A program made the position numbers and the translations under genes. From positions 124,001-188,000 of the forward strand of contig NZ_JTAM01000005.1 in NCBI RefSeq assembly GCF_000812565.1: a stretch of DNA of 64,000 nt. Direction: 5' to 3'. Below, piece by piece: positions 8,368 through 17,962 of the stretch; positions within the stretch are counted from its first letter, which is position 1; the number at the start of each line of letters is the position of its first letter. Under the pieces are notes generated by a model, which saw only the letters and a program-made list of their open reading frames with translations, was not told the DNA's origin and did not search any database. This DNA is from Flammeovirga sp. OC4 (GTDB lineage Bacteria > Bacteroidota > Bacteroidia > Cytophagales > Flammeovirgaceae).

Positions 8368-10212
8368 CTGCTCTTGCTTTATAGTTGTATTTTCTTCTTC
8401 GGCTATTAGATCAAATAAAACGGTACACCTTGTTCCTACTCCCTCTTGTGAATCGATAAAGAGTTTCGCATTATTCCTTTTTACAAAATCTTGTACTAGA
8501 ATCATTCCTAATCCCACTCCCTTTTCTCTTGCAGTTCCTTTCTTAGAAAACTGTACCATTGGATCAATCAGTTTTTTCAACTCTACTCCAGACATTCCAA
8601 TCCCATTATCAGTGATCGTCACCTCTAACTTCCCTCCACGTTCCATGACCGAAATACTAATAATTCCTTTTCCATTTGCAGATGTAAATTTCAATGCATT
8701 GGAAAGTAGATTTCTAATTACACAATCAATGCTGTTTTTATCAACTTCAACATAAAAATCCCCATCTACCTCAGAAAGCAGCTTAATGTTTTTCTCAATA
8801 GCATTAGGCTGTAATAAACTAACATTTCTATTGATGATTTGTGTAATATTGAACTTCTGTATATCAAACTTTATAGCATCAGAAGCAGACCTAGACCACG
8901 AAAGTAAATTTTCCATCAAAGCCATCATGTTTTTCATAGAGTTCAACATGTCTTTGGAAAGACTTTGAATCTCATCAGGAGAAAAGGCATTAGACCTTTC
9001 CATTAATAACTTTAAGAAACCAATCTGAGTATTGATAGGCCCTTTCAAGTCATGAGAAATAATGGAGAAGAATTGATCTTTCACTCTATTGCTCTCCATT
9101 AATTTTTTCTTGGAACTTTTTAATTTTCGATTTCCCTGTTCCAGTTCTGCAAACTGGTTTTGGATCATCTCATACATTTCCTGAAACGAATCAGCCAATG
9201 CTGCAACTTCTCTAGTTGGTTTGTTTAATTCTTTAAAGTCAACATCATCTCCCTTCGCCACATAACCATTTTCAATAATTCTTCTCGTCTTATCCTGTAA
9301 TACAGTAATTGGCATTGAAACGCGTGAAGCGGTATAATATCCAATGATAACTGTAAATAAAACAGCGGCTAAAGACACCAGTAAATAAGAAAGTTTGACT
9401 TTCCACATTAAAGAGATAAATCGGCGAGATACTTCTGTCCCTAAAGAATCAAATTCTGATTCTATATAGGAAGCCGTACTATTTAACTTTCCTTTTAGAC
9501 CTTCATTATTGCTTTTCCCTAACTTGTAATAGATCAATACAATCTCATTATAGGCCGAGAGGTAATCATCTACGGCCTCTATCAGAAACTTATTTTTGGA
9601 AGGGTACATTTCAAGTTCTTGCTGTAACTGCCCGGCAGACTTATTGATCTCTAAAACAAAAGATGTCTTTGGGTCCAATAAGTATTTCATTCCATTCAGT
9701 TGCATTTGATCGAACAACCTCATGTGTTCTATGTTATTAAGCTGACTTAAGATGGTAGCATTCTGATACATTTTACCGTACAAACCGGTTGTATCAGAGC
9801 CTAAATCTTTTTTGGCCTGCATTAGATTAACTACTTGATCATTATATCGATCAATTAAGCTATCAATAAACATCAAATGCGGTTCTAATTCCCAATCTTT
9901 TATTTGTTCATGATTAAGCAACTTATCAATACTTACCGATACAAGATGTACTCTATTACTCCTTTTATTAATAAAATCATTTAATGATGATTCATTGTAA
10001 TAGTTTGAAGAAAGGTCGTTTGAAATATCAGTAGCATCTCTTTTTATCAAATCCAAAACACTAACCTCCAAGTGCATTAACCATGCTTTCACTTGATCGA
10101 GTTCTTCACTTCTATGAATATATTTATAAGTAATAAATGATATGCAGCTAAATAATACTGAAAAGGAGATAAACACAGTAAGAATTCGGCCTCTTAAACT
10201 TCCATTATTCAT
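8359..10212 (-). CDS. Membrane sensor histidine kinase with HAMP domain
   Basis: This is an orphan sensor kinase of 617 residues. Transmembrane helix 1 covers residues about 10-28. A periplasmic, mostly helical sensor of about 250 residues follows, resembling four-helix-bundle ligand domains. Transmembrane helix 2 (YLLVSLAAVLFTVIIGYYT) leads into HAMP (SMPITVLQDKTRRI) and a short coiled coil. The HisKA phospho-acceptor is in FFSIISHDLKGPINTQ. The ATPase region shows the N box NLLSNALKFT, G1 DNGIGMS and G2 GVGLGMILVQ. All catalytic motifs are intact. No receiver domain is fused and no response regulator is adjacent. The neighbouring PP2C sensor gene on the same strand is upstream with a 146-base gap. 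The input signal is unknown. Confidence 0.92.
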   Translation of the reverse strand: MNNGSLRGRILTVFISFSVLFSCISFITYKYIHRSEELDQVKAWLMHLEVSVLDLIKRDATDISNDLSSNYYNESSLNDFINKRSNRVHLVSVSIDKLLNHEQIKDWELEPHLMFIDSLIDRYNDQVVNLMQAKKDLGSDTTGLYGKMYQNATILSQLNNIEHMRLFDQMQLNGMKYLLDPKTSFVLEINKSAGQLQQELEMYPSKNKFLIEAVDDYLSAYNEIVLIYYKLGKSNNEGLKGKLNSTASYIESEFDSLGTEVSRRFISLMWKVKLSYLLVSLAAVLFTVIIGYYTASRVSMPITVLQDKTRRIIENGYVAKGDDVDFKELNKPTREVAALADSFQEMYEMIQNQFAELEQGNRKLKSSKKKLMESNRVKDQFFSIISHDLKGPINTQIGFLKLLMERSNAFSPDEIQSLSKDMLNSMKNMMALMENLLSWSRSASDAIKFDIQKFNITQIINRNVSLLQPNAIEKNIKLLSEVDGDFYVEVDKNSIDCVIRNLLSNALKFTSANGKGIISISVMERGGKLEVTITDNGIGMSGVELKKLIDPMVQFSKKGTAREKGVGLGMILVQDFVKRNNAKLFIDSQEGVGTRCTVLFDLIAEEENTTIKQEQLS

Positions 10213-10358
10213 AATCTTAAGTTAGTCTACTTTATTCCAAGATAATTAATATTCTTACCATTACCAATTTCAAGGCTTTGCAAAAGAAAATAGAAGATAT
10301 AGATCATGTTTGGAGATTACCAATTGATCTATACCTTCTATTTATCAGTCGGGAAAAT

Positions 10359-12584
10359 TTAAATTAGTTTGATCCCTAAAATTGAAGCGTCATCATTTTG
10401 TGGATGATCGCCCTTCCATTCTATAAATGTCTTTTCTATATATTCTTTCTGAATGTTTAATTCCTCAGCATGAACATCAATCAATAACTCTTTGAGTCTT
10501 TTCTGAGTAAATGAAGCTTGTTCGCTGTTATTTTGATGAATTACTCCATCTGAGAACAAGTAAAGCTCAACATTCTTGACTCTGTTTAATGGAATATAAT
10601 GTGTATTTGCTATAAATTGACTTTCTGAAGAGCTAGCATTATTCGTCAACTCATCCCCGATTAATTCTTCAAAGTTCTCATCACGAATTACAAATACAGA
10701 TTGATTCAACCCAGAGAATTCTACCATTTGTTTTTGTCGATCCCAAACACAAACCGAAAGCTTTAAACCATCATTGAAGATAAGGTCTTCTGATTTTGTA
10801 AGCTCAAACAAGCTTTTATTGATTGCTTCAAGAATTCGACTCGCAGAAGCCAAACGCTTTACATTTACTACTTCATTGATGATTGAAGTAATGACCATTC
10901 TACTCAATGCAGCTTGTATACTGTTCTTACCGGTATCTCCTAAGAAAAAGAAAACTCTACTATCTCTTTCATAAGTACAGATAAAATCACCTGAAATTTC
11001 TTCTTTTGCCTTATGAATATGGAAATGATTTTCAAGCGACAAATGATAAAGACTGCTATCGTACATTCCTAACTTCAAAATCTTCTTTACCGCTTTATAG
11101 TGAGTATCTATTTCTAGTTCTAAATCTTTTATCTGATGTGTCAACTTTTGATTATCAGAAATTAAGTTCTTTTCTCTTGAAGAAAGAGTTTCATTTTTCT
11201 TATGCTGTTGACTCACTATATCAGAGCTTTCCGAAAGCTTCTTTTCCATTTCTCTTTGCAACTTATGCAATCTTTTCACTTCACTTCCAATAACATCCAT
11301 TTTTTGAAGCATATCATTAGAAATCCCCTTCTCTGAAAAATTCATATAATTAAACGTCAAAGGCTGGTCTGCTAAATCATCTAAAGCATTTTTTAGGGCA
11401 TAAATAGGTCTTGCTAATTTTCTACCGCCGTAAATTACACCCAACAAAAAGAAGACTCCAATCACTAACAATAAAGCATTTAGGTAAAATCTTACCTTAT
11501 ACCATTGTGCAAAGGCTTCATCTTTTCCCCATTCAACTACTACTCTCCAATCAATGCCCTCACTTTTCAACCAATGTGTCATAAATATTGCATTCATACC
11601 ATTGACAGAAACACCTTCGGATAAACTTATAATATTGTTATTACTCGCTGTTGTAATATCTTCAGCTACTTGTAATAGACCAATAATTGAATTGCTTTTC
11701 TTTGCCTTTCCCAATTCGCTTTCAGCAACCCCTTGTTGTGAAAGCCTTAAAAGTACTTCGCTAGGGTTTTGATTAAATGACCTAATAGAAGTTCTTAATT
11801 TACCGTCTTTGCCAATAAGGTAAATATCTACGGTTTCTGATGCTTCAACATTACTTAATTGGGCGTTAAGGTTCCATTGATTTGCATCATAAACATAAAG
11901 TAGAAAATGCTCTTTTGAACCTGTATTAGGAATCTTTGATAGTAAAAACACTCTTTTACCTACATTCAAATAAGTTACTAAATCAATCCATTGATAGTTT
12001 TTGTTATCCAACAGCTTGATATGACTGTTTAAATTCAACGCTTCTAAACCTGCTCCATTCGTAGGTTTACCTATCAATTCTTTTCTGTTAGATGACGCAA
12101 TAATTCTCTCCTTATTCAATAAAATAACCTCTTCTACAGCAGCGATTTTTTGAAAATGATGCAGTTGTTTTACCAATTCGGTAAGATTCTTTTTCTTTTG
12201 TTCTGAAGCTTTATTCAGCTCATACTGAATGATCGATTGTAATGAATCGTTATTTGATTGTTTATAGAATGAAGATGATTTGATTTTTTCCCATTCTTTT
12301 TTTGATCGCTTTTTATCAGAATAATCCGAAAAACGTTGTTCTATTTCATCAATATTATCAGTAGGTAGTGTCTCAGAAAGTAAATACGCTGTTTTCACTT
12401 CACTACTGATTGTTTTCTCAAGGTAATCAGCTATAGCAAGCGTTACATCTTCCAACCTCTCCTCTACGGCTTTATTTTCAAAACGAGTTAAAATACTATT
12501 TACAACAACAACTAATACAAAAAGGGCTAGAACTACTATTGTAAAAAAATAAGAAAATATACTTGATTGTATCTTTCTAAACAT
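10359..12584 (-). CDS. Membrane sensor PP2C/SpoIIE-type serine phosphatase
   Basis: This 741-residue protein has a transmembrane helix at residues about 10-30, a large extracytoplasmic sensor of roughly 330 residues with CACHE-like character, a second helix (FYLNALLLVIGVFFLLGVIYGG), and a HAMP-like/coiled-coil linker rich in Lys and Glu. A C-terminal SpoIIE/RsbU-type PP2C domain covers the last 200 residues. Such phosphatases dephosphorylate anti-sigma-factor antagonists. Metal-binding positions are visible in ISGDFIC, FLGDTGKNS and LYLFSDGVIHQ, and a late ND..DDAS motif (HPQNDDASILG) is present. The usual DCTGHGVPGA block is altered to GDTGKNSIQA, so activity should not be taken for granted. 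No anti-sigma or antagonist gene adjoins it; SiaB and SiaC, candidate partners, lie 32 kb away. Confidence 0.86.
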   Translation of the reverse strand: MFRKIQSSIFSYFFTIVVLALFVLVVVVNSILTRFENKAVEERLEDVTLAIADYLEKTISSEVKTAYLLSETLPTDNIDEIEQRFSDYSDKKRSKKEWEKIKSSSFYKQSNNDSLQSIIQYELNKASEQKKKNLTELVKQLHHFQKIAAVEEVILLNKERIIASSNRKELIGKPTNGAGLEALNLNSHIKLLDNKNYQWIDLVTYLNVGKRVFLLSKIPNTGSKEHFLLYVYDANQWNLNAQLSNVEASETVDIYLIGKDGKLRTSIRSFNQNPSEVLLRLSQQGVAESELGKAKKSNSIIGLLQVAEDITTASNNNIISLSEGVSVNGMNAIFMTHWLKSEGIDWRVVVEWGKDEAFAQWYKVRFYLNALLLVIGVFFLLGVIYGGRKLARPIYALKNALDDLADQPLTFNYMNFSEKGISNDMLQKMDVIGSEVKRLHKLQREMEKKLSESSDIVSQQHKKNETLSSREKNLISDNQKLTHQIKDLELEIDTHYKAVKKILKLGMYDSSLYHLSLENHFHIHKAKEEISGDFICTYERDSRVFFFLGDTGKNSIQAALSRMVITSIINEVVNVKRLASASRILEAINKSLFELTKSEDLIFNDGLKLSVCVWDRQKQMVEFSGLNQSVFVIRDENFEELIGDELTNNASSSESQFIANTHYIPLNRVKNVELYLFSDGVIHQNNSEQASFTQKRLKELLIDVHAEELNIQKEYIEKTFIEWKGDHPQNDDASILGIKLI

Positions 12585-12699
12585 AGGATCTTATTATTCT
12601 GTTAATTCTTTTTTTTATAAAAGTAGTCAATTCTATGGCACAATTAAACTTATTAGGGGGATAAAAGTTTATTGTGTTGCATTATTCAAAAATTCACAC

Positions 12700-12738
12700 A
12701 AAAAAAGGTGGCTTTCAATTGTCATGAAAACCACCTCT
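12700..12738 (-). terminator. Terminator of the lipoprotein gene
   Basis: AGGTGGCTTTCA pairs with TGAAAACCACCT with one mismatch, followed on the minus strand by a T run (A7 on the plus strand). It lies 21 bases past the stop at 12759. Confidence 0.75.
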
Positions 12739-12758
12739 TCATTTTATCTTTTAAATGA

Positions 12759-13445
12759 TTATTTCTCTTCGATTTCAATCATTTTAATTTTGATTTCATT
12801 GTTGCCTTCTTGCATCTTAAACTCATCATCAGAATTTCTTTCGATCACTTGCTTTAAAGTTTCTCCATTTTCAAGTGTAACATCTGCTTCTATATACGTC
12901 TTATCGTCATCAATAGAAACATTCATCGAATTAATATTTTTCACCTTTCTGTTGTGTTCGTCTGCAACTGCTTTTTCTATCTCAGATTTAAAAAGTTGAT
13001 CATGTTTTTCCTCCGCCGTTTCACCCGTTTTTTTTATTTTAATGACCTTGTTACGTGATGAATCAGATTGCGTTATATTGATATCAACTTCCTCTTCAAT
13101 ATTCAAGTTGAAATCTAAGGTTACTTCCTTGGTAAAGCTCTTAACAATTTTCTCCATTTCTTTATTAGAAAGTGTCACTGTTCTGACTTCTGTTTTTCCA
13201 GACTCAAGCTTTACTTTTCCTTCTAGAAGAATACCGTCTGCATCACTATTGATTTTAATCTCATCAACAGATACAACGTCATTGCCAAATCGTTTTTTAA
13301 CATCCGGCACAAAAGTGGATTCATTGAATTCAATTGCTGTTGATAAATCTTTCTCAACATTCACTTTTGTGACATCATCACAACCAAAAATGGAAAGAAA
13401 TACCAAGACTAAAAGCGATATGTAATATTGTTTTTTGAAATTCAT
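12759..13445 (-). CDS. Predicted lipoprotein, function unknown
   Basis: The protein has a lipoprotein signal (MNFKKQYYISLLVLVFLSIF followed by GCDD), with the lipidated cysteine at about residue 21. The ATG at 13445 is the right start; the frame runs further up, but only this ATG puts the charged end next to the hydrophobic core. The mature 207 residues are acidic and consist of two similar beta-rich halves of the type 'VDEIKINSDADGILLEGKV' and 'NVSIDDDKTYIEADVTLENG', which suggests an internal duplication. I recognise no family. It is transcribed alone with its own terminator. Confidence 0.68.
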   Translation of the reverse strand: MNFKKQYYISLLVLVFLSIFGCDDVTKVNVEKDLSTAIEFNESTFVPDVKKRFGNDVVSVDEIKINSDADGILLEGKVKLESGKTEVRTVTLSNKEMEKIVKSFTKEVTLDFNLNIEEEVDINITQSDSSRNKVIKIKKTGETAEEKHDQLFKSEIEKAVADEHNRKVKNINSMNVSIDDDKTYIEADVTLENGETLKQVIERNSDDEFKMQEGNNEIKIKMIEIEEK

Positions 13446-13515
13446 ATTTTGAATCATAGCTGTTAGCAAATGTTTTACAAATAACTAATATTTTCATAAA
13501 TGAACAATAAATCAC

Positions 13516-14709
13516 TTAAACCAACCTCAAAGTATTAATCTTTTTTGACAAAATTTCCGAACTACTAACATTCAACCAATTATCCAAAAGGTCTGCATAA
13601 ATGCTTCTAAAATCAACAGAATAAATTAGATCACCTTGATGCAAATTAGATAGGTCAGGATTTTCATTTACAATCCCTTTTGATTTCAAATTTTTGCCAA
13701 TTAAAAATACATTATTAGCGGCTCCATGATCAGTTCCTTGTGAAGCATTTTGAGCCACTCGTCTTCCAAATTCTGAAAAAGTCATGATAATTGTATCATC
13801 GAAATTCCCACTTTTTTCAAGTTCTTTTACAAAAGCTGCTACTGAATCAGAGTAATCTCTGAGAAGTCGATTTTGGGAATTTTTTTGATTAACATGTGTA
13901 TCAAAACCTCCTATTGTGGCATAAAAGACTTTCGTATGAATTCCTGATTTAATGAGTTCAGAAATACTCTTTAAGCTTTTTCCTAAATAAGAATTTGGAA
14001 AATGTACATCCGACTTATAGATCCTGCTTTTTTCATAGATATATTCAGCAGACTGACTTGCTTCAGCAAGCGTTTTATAGAGGTAACCTTTATTATTTTC
14101 ATCCAAAGTCTCTTTGCTTGCCGCCCCCTTTGCTAGTTTATCAAATTGGTCTACTTTTAGACTATTATAAAAAGTATAAGGTTGATCTACTGCCACTCCT
14201 TTCATATTCGCCCCTTTTAATGCTAATGAAAGTGTATTGTCGTACTCAATTACTGCATCAACACTTTTACAGTAAGAGTCTAAATATCTACCAAGCCAAC
14301 CCGTTTGTATATACTCATTACTATCAGAAGCTGTATGCCAGATATCCATACTTCTAAAATGAGAACGATTGGGATTAGGATAACCCACATTATTGATTAC
14401 TGACACATACCCTTTATCATATAGTTCAGCAATACCTTTCATGTTCCCATTTATCCCTAAATCATTGTCCAATTTAAAAACTTCAGATTCTTTAAAAGAT
14501 AAAGTTGGTCTTGCTTTATGGTATAAATCATCCAAGTAAGGTACAATAGTATTTAAGCCATCATTTCCTCCAGAAAACTGAATGATCACTACTCTTTTCC
14601 CTTCGAATGGATCCGTGTTCTTCCCAAGAGTTTGTTGTAAAAAAAGTGGAGTAAACATGGTTCCTGCCGTTAAAAACGAGGCATTTTTGATAAAATCTCT
14701 TCTTTTCAT
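13516..14709 (-). CDS. DUF1501 family protein with Tat-type signal
   Basis: DUF1501 proteins are exported members of the alkaline-phosphatase/sulfatase-like superfamily with unknown substrate. The N-terminus MKRRDFIKNASFLTAG has a twin-arginine-type signal; the ATG at 14709 places it correctly, while the longer frame to 14727 adds an unlikely prefix. Family blocks seen are VVIIQFSGGNDGLNTIVPY, the PNRSHFRSMDIWHTAS segment, IGGFDTH, FSEFGRRVAQN and GTDHGAANNVFLIG. It starts 11 bases after the stop of the DUF1800 gene. This pairing is conserved across Bacteroidota, Planctomycetes and Proteobacteria, so the two very likely act together in the envelope. Confidence 0.9.
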   Translation of the reverse strand: MKRRDFIKNASFLTAGTMFTPLFLQQTLGKNTDPFEGKRVVIIQFSGGNDGLNTIVPYLDDLYHKARPTLSFKESEVFKLDNDLGINGNMKGIAELYDKGYVSVINNVGYPNPNRSHFRSMDIWHTASDSNEYIQTGWLGRYLDSYCKSVDAVIEYDNTLSLALKGANMKGVAVDQPYTFYNSLKVDQFDKLAKGAASKETLDENNKGYLYKTLAEASQSAEYIYEKSRIYKSDVHFPNSYLGKSLKSISELIKSGIHTKVFYATIGGFDTHVNQKNSQNRLLRDYSDSVAAFVKELEKSGNFDDTIIMTFSEFGRRVAQNASQGTDHGAANNVFLIGKNLKSKGIVNENPDLSNLHQGDLIYSVDFRSIYADLLDNWLNVSSSEILSKKINTLRLV

Positions 14710-14720
14710 AGTCGTAATAA

Positions 14721-16106
14721 TTAACAAAGTTGATATTCAGGTAAGGACAGAATTTGTATCATTTGATCTTTAAAATCTGTCAATTGATTTTCTGAGAGGT
14801 ACTTTTGCCCTTCTTCAGAAAGTTCTCCTCTAATCATTAATTCGACTAAAGAGCATTTTTTATCTGTATAATGGAGTTTTTCAATATTTCTCCAATCAAT
14901 ATCACATTGGAACTTTCGATACTGTTTCGTTCTTCTTTTATTTTCCATTGGGTCTTTGTCATAATCTTCTTTGTAAGCCAATGGTATCTGACCATTATTC
15001 AAAAGTACCGAAGGTAACCTTAGGCGTTGTGCTAATCTGGAAGCATCAATCCAACTCTTATCTCCAGGCCACCCCGCAACGTTAGGAGGATTATAAAGTA
15101 CCTGATCTAAGTTACGCTGAATGATCATCCATGATTTCTGATTTTTAGGAGTCAAATCAAATTGTTTCTTCAAAGTGACCATTAACTCAATAGGACTCTT
15201 GATTTTGACTCCTATATTTTTGTCTTGATAAAACCATGAAGAATTGAAGATGTAAGCCATCGTTTTTCCAATATCATAGTCATAAGAATACATTCTTTCA
15301 GCTACTTCTCTTACTCGCTTCTCATCCGGAACCGGATTAACGAAGTATCTGTATATCTTAGATGAGATAAAATAGGCACACTCTTTTTTCTCTAAAATGA
15401 AGTCAATCACCTCTTCGCCATTGAAATTACCGGTTTTACCAAAAACTGTTTTTTCTCCTTTATCATGCCTTTTTGCCAAAACAACAAACTCAAGCTTTTG
15501 ATTAGAAAACCAACCTGTAAAACATCGGGCTATTTCTTTAACATCTTCTTCTGTATAGCCATTATCTCTCCCTAAAGTGAATAGCTCACACAATTCTCTT
15601 GCAAAATCCTCATTTGGACTCTTCTTCTTGTTTTGTTTCAAATGAAGATAATCAATCATTGCTCTTGACTTTGAAACCTCTAGTAATAAAGATTTGAAAT
15701 CACCCAAGCCTTTTAGTCGTAAAGCATCGGTATATTGAAGTGCGATGTATGGGTCTTGAATTCTACATGCAAAATGACCATGCCAGAACAAAGCCATCTT
15801 TTCGGCCAAATCACATTCACCTGACTGCATTTGATCAATCCAGTCAAGCAACACTTCTTGAGTATATTCTCTACTCATTTTTCTAGATTCTTGCCTGTCT
15901 TCTTTAGACATCATTTTCATTGTAGAATAAGCAGGCATTACCTCTTCTATAGGAGGAATATCTATCTCTAAAGGTTTTAATTCTGATAGATCCAAAAGAG
16001 GTGATACAATATCTTTTTTTTGGAGTAGTTCGTCAGCTCTTTTACGGTTTATTCCAAAACCAGCTCTGGAATATAGGTGCAATAGCTTTTTATAAGATTT
16101 ATTCAT
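14721..16106 (-). CDS. DUF1800 family protein
   Basis: The protein of 461 residues shows the DUF1800 hallmarks: an N-terminal LLHLYSRAGFG, the ALFWHGHFA segment, the NEDFARELCELFTLG motif, EIARCFTGW, and PPNVAGWPGDKSWID near the C-terminal third. No convincing signal peptide is visible, although its partner DUF1501 is exported, so it may ride with it or act inside the cell. It is the first gene of the two-gene DUF1800-DUF1501 unit. The biochemical role of the family is unknown. Confidence 0.9.
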   Translation of the reverse strand: MNKSYKKLLHLYSRAGFGINRKRADELLQKKDIVSPLLDLSELKPLEIDIPPIEEVMPAYSTMKMMSKEDRQESRKMSREYTQEVLLDWIDQMQSGECDLAEKMALFWHGHFACRIQDPYIALQYTDALRLKGLGDFKSLLLEVSKSRAMIDYLHLKQNKKKSPNEDFARELCELFTLGRDNGYTEEDVKEIARCFTGWFSNQKLEFVVLAKRHDKGEKTVFGKTGNFNGEEVIDFILEKKECAYFISSKIYRYFVNPVPDEKRVREVAERMYSYDYDIGKTMAYIFNSSWFYQDKNIGVKIKSPIELMVTLKKQFDLTPKNQKSWMIIQRNLDQVLYNPPNVAGWPGDKSWIDASRLAQRLRLPSVLLNNGQIPLAYKEDYDKDPMENKRRTKQYRKFQCDIDWRNIEKLHYTDKKCSLVELMIRGELSEEGQKYLSENQLTDFKDQMIQILSLPEYQLC

Positions 16107-16265
16107 AAGATAGTGATTATAAGTAGTTAATTCGTATTAACCCATTCAATTCAAAATAGACCTAATGGTTTAAAGTGTGCTTTTATTGTCTCTACAAGCT
16201 ACTAAATAATTAAGTTAAAAGTTATTTTTTTTCATATTTTAAACTTCAGTCAGTCATAGATAATG

Positions 16266-16273
16266 TATATTTG
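16266..16273 (+). promoter_or_regulatory. Candidate -7 box for the 87-residue ORF
   Basis: TATATTTG matches TAnnTTTG and leaves a leader of about 40 bases before the ATG at 16319. The -33 element is not clear. Confidence 0.4.
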
Positions 16274-16318
16274 AAATCTGAATAAATTAGAAGTTATTTT
16301 TTATTAATTCGAATAGAA

Positions 16319-16582
16319 ATGAGAAGAAATTTCAATGCTTACGGTGCAGATTTAGTATCCTTAAAAGAAGATCTCGAAAAACAATGTCTACATTTTCAAA
16401 AGAATATCTCTTCTCAAAGTCTTGAAGTTGCTATTTTATCTCCTAATGGAAAAAAAGAGCTACAATTAATGGAATCGGCTAAACTAATGGAAGTCCTTAC
16501 AAAACACTTTGAAGAATCTGAAATGGATTTTGAATTTGGAAGTTGTGAGGGTAACGAATATTGTGTTGATGTAAACTGGTAA
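16319..16582 (+). CDS. Small hypothetical protein
   Basis: This ORF encodes 87 residues with no signal peptide or membrane segment and is mostly charged and helical, ending in a cysteine-containing CEGNEYCVDVNW. I do not recognise a family. Support for it being real comes from a well-placed TATATTTG box upstream and its position between divergently arranged known genes. It is followed by the NtrC-like regulator, which appears to have its own promoter. Confidence 0.5.
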   Translation: MRRNFNAYGADLVSLKEDLEKQCLHFQKNISSQSLEVAILSPNGKKELQLMESAKLMEVLTKHFEESEMDFEFGSCEGNEYCVDVNW

Positions 16583-16688
16583 AAAAGTACTAATACACAC
16601 ATCAAACTATTAATTTTAAGTCACTATTTTAATATTAGGCCATACCAAAGTCTAAGAAAAATAGGATTCCAAAAGTTAAAACACAATT

Positions 16689-16696
16689 TATATTTG
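16689..16696 (+). promoter_or_regulatory. Candidate -7 box for the NtrC-like regulator
   Basis: TATATTTG fits TAnnTTTG and predicts a leader of about 40 bases before the ATG at 16742. No clear -33 box is present. Confidence 0.4.
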
Positions 16697-16741
16697 CCCT
16701 GAAATTTAAGAGCATATATTTTTTATTTAAGTAAAACTATC

Positions 16742-17902
16742 ATGGGAAAAAAAATTCTAATCATAGATGACGAACAGAGTATTCGTTATACCCTAAGAGA
16801 AATATTAGAATTCGAAAACTACGATATTGACGAAGCTAAGGATGGAGAAGAAGCTCTTGAAAAATTAGTCGTTAATAACTATGACGTTGCTTTATGTGAT
16901 GTAAAAATGCCTAAAAAAGATGGTATTGAAGTACTTCAAAAGGCAATGGAAATGGGGAAAGCTCCTCAATTCATTATGATTTCTGCACATGCAAATATTG
17001 ATATTGCTGTAGACGCTACAAAAAAAGGTGCCTTTGATTTTATTTCTAAGCCACCAGATTTAAATAGACTTTTATTAGCGATTAGAAATGCCTTAGACAA
17101 GTCATCTTTAGTTCAACAAACTAAAGTATTGAAAAAGCAAGTTGCTAAGAAGTACGATATTATTGGAGAATCTGAAGCGGTGGTTCACATGAAAGAAACT
17201 ATCGAAAAAGTTGCTCCAACGGAAGCAAGAGTTTTAGTAACAGGACCAAATGGTGCTGGTAAAGAATTAGTCGCAAGATGGATTCACGGTAAAAGCCCTC
17301 GTTCGAAACAATCTCTTGTAGAAGTAAACTGTGCTGCGATTCCTTCGGAATTAATTGAAAGTGAATTATTTGGTCATGAAAAAGGGTCATTTACTTCGGC
17401 ACACAAACAACGTATCGGTAAATTTGAACAAGCCAACGAAGGTACTCTTTTCTTGGATGAGATCGGTGATATGAGTCTTTCTGCTCAAGCAAAGGTGCTT
17501 AGAGCTTTGCAAGAAAATAGAATCACTAGAGTGGGTGGTGATAAAGAAATCAAAGTCAATGTGAGAGTTGTTGCTGCAACAAACAAAGACTTAAAAGCCA
17601 TGATCAAGTCAGGTGATTTCAGAGAAGACCTTTACCACCGTTTGAGTGTTATCGTTATTAAAGTTCCTTCTTTAGCGGATAGAAAAGGTGACATTCCTTT
17701 ATTAATTCAGAAGTTCTTAAAAGATATTGCTGGAGAATATGGAAAACCTCAAACGAAGATTACTGAGGAAGCCTTGGAGAAAATGAAAGAACCTGAGTGG
17801 ACTGGTAATATTAGAGAACTTAGAAACGTTGTTGAAAGACTTACGATCATGAGTCCTAATGAGATTACAAAAGAAGATGTAGAACGCTACGCTTTCTTAT
17901 AA
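16742..17902 (+). CDS. NtrC-type response regulator without DNA-binding domain
   Basis: A receiver domain (residues 1-120) has the acidic pair in IIDDEQ, the phospho-acceptor Asp in VALCDVKMPKKDG and the conserved Lys in FISKPPD. It is followed by a sigma-54-activator AAA+ domain (about 140-360) with Walker A GPNGAGKE, Walker B GTLFLDEIGDMS, and the sensor regions VRVVAATN and WTGNIRELRNVVERL. Two departures stand out. The sigma-54 contact loop, usually GAFTGA, reads GSFTSA. The protein also stops at residue 386, right after the AAA+ lid, so the Fis-type helix-turn-helix found in NtrC (about 470 residues) is missing. Family placement is certain. Whether it activates sigma-54 promoters from solution or does something else is open. 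No cognate kinase adjoins it. Confidence 0.92.
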   Translation: MGKKILIIDDEQSIRYTLREILEFENYDIDEAKDGEEALEKLVVNNYDVALCDVKMPKKDGIEVLQKAMEMGKAPQFIMISAHANIDIAVDATKKGAFDFISKPPDLNRLLLAIRNALDKSSLVQQTKVLKKQVAKKYDIIGESEAVVHMKETIEKVAPTEARVLVTGPNGAGKELVARWIHGKSPRSKQSLVEVNCAAIPSELIESELFGHEKGSFTSAHKQRIGKFEQANEGTLFLDEIGDMSLSAQAKVLRALQENRITRVGGDKEIKVNVRVVAATNKDLKAMIKSGDFREDLYHRLSVIVIKVPSLADRKGDIPLLIQKFLKDIAGEYGKPQTKITEEALEKMKEPEWTGNIRELRNVVERLTIMSPNEITKEDVERYAFL

Positions 17903-17922
17903 TCCCACTTTTATATAAAAAT

Positions 17923-17961
17923 AAAATCCTCAATTCTTTTATACTTAGAATTGAGGATTTT
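17923..17961. terminator. Bidirectional terminator between convergent genes
   Basis: A perfect 15-bp stem (AAAATCCTCAATTCT with its complement) and a 9-base loop are flanked by T on the right. It serves the regulator gene and the minus-strand moaE, whose stop codon is at its edge. Confidence 0.9.
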
Positions 17962-17962
17962 T

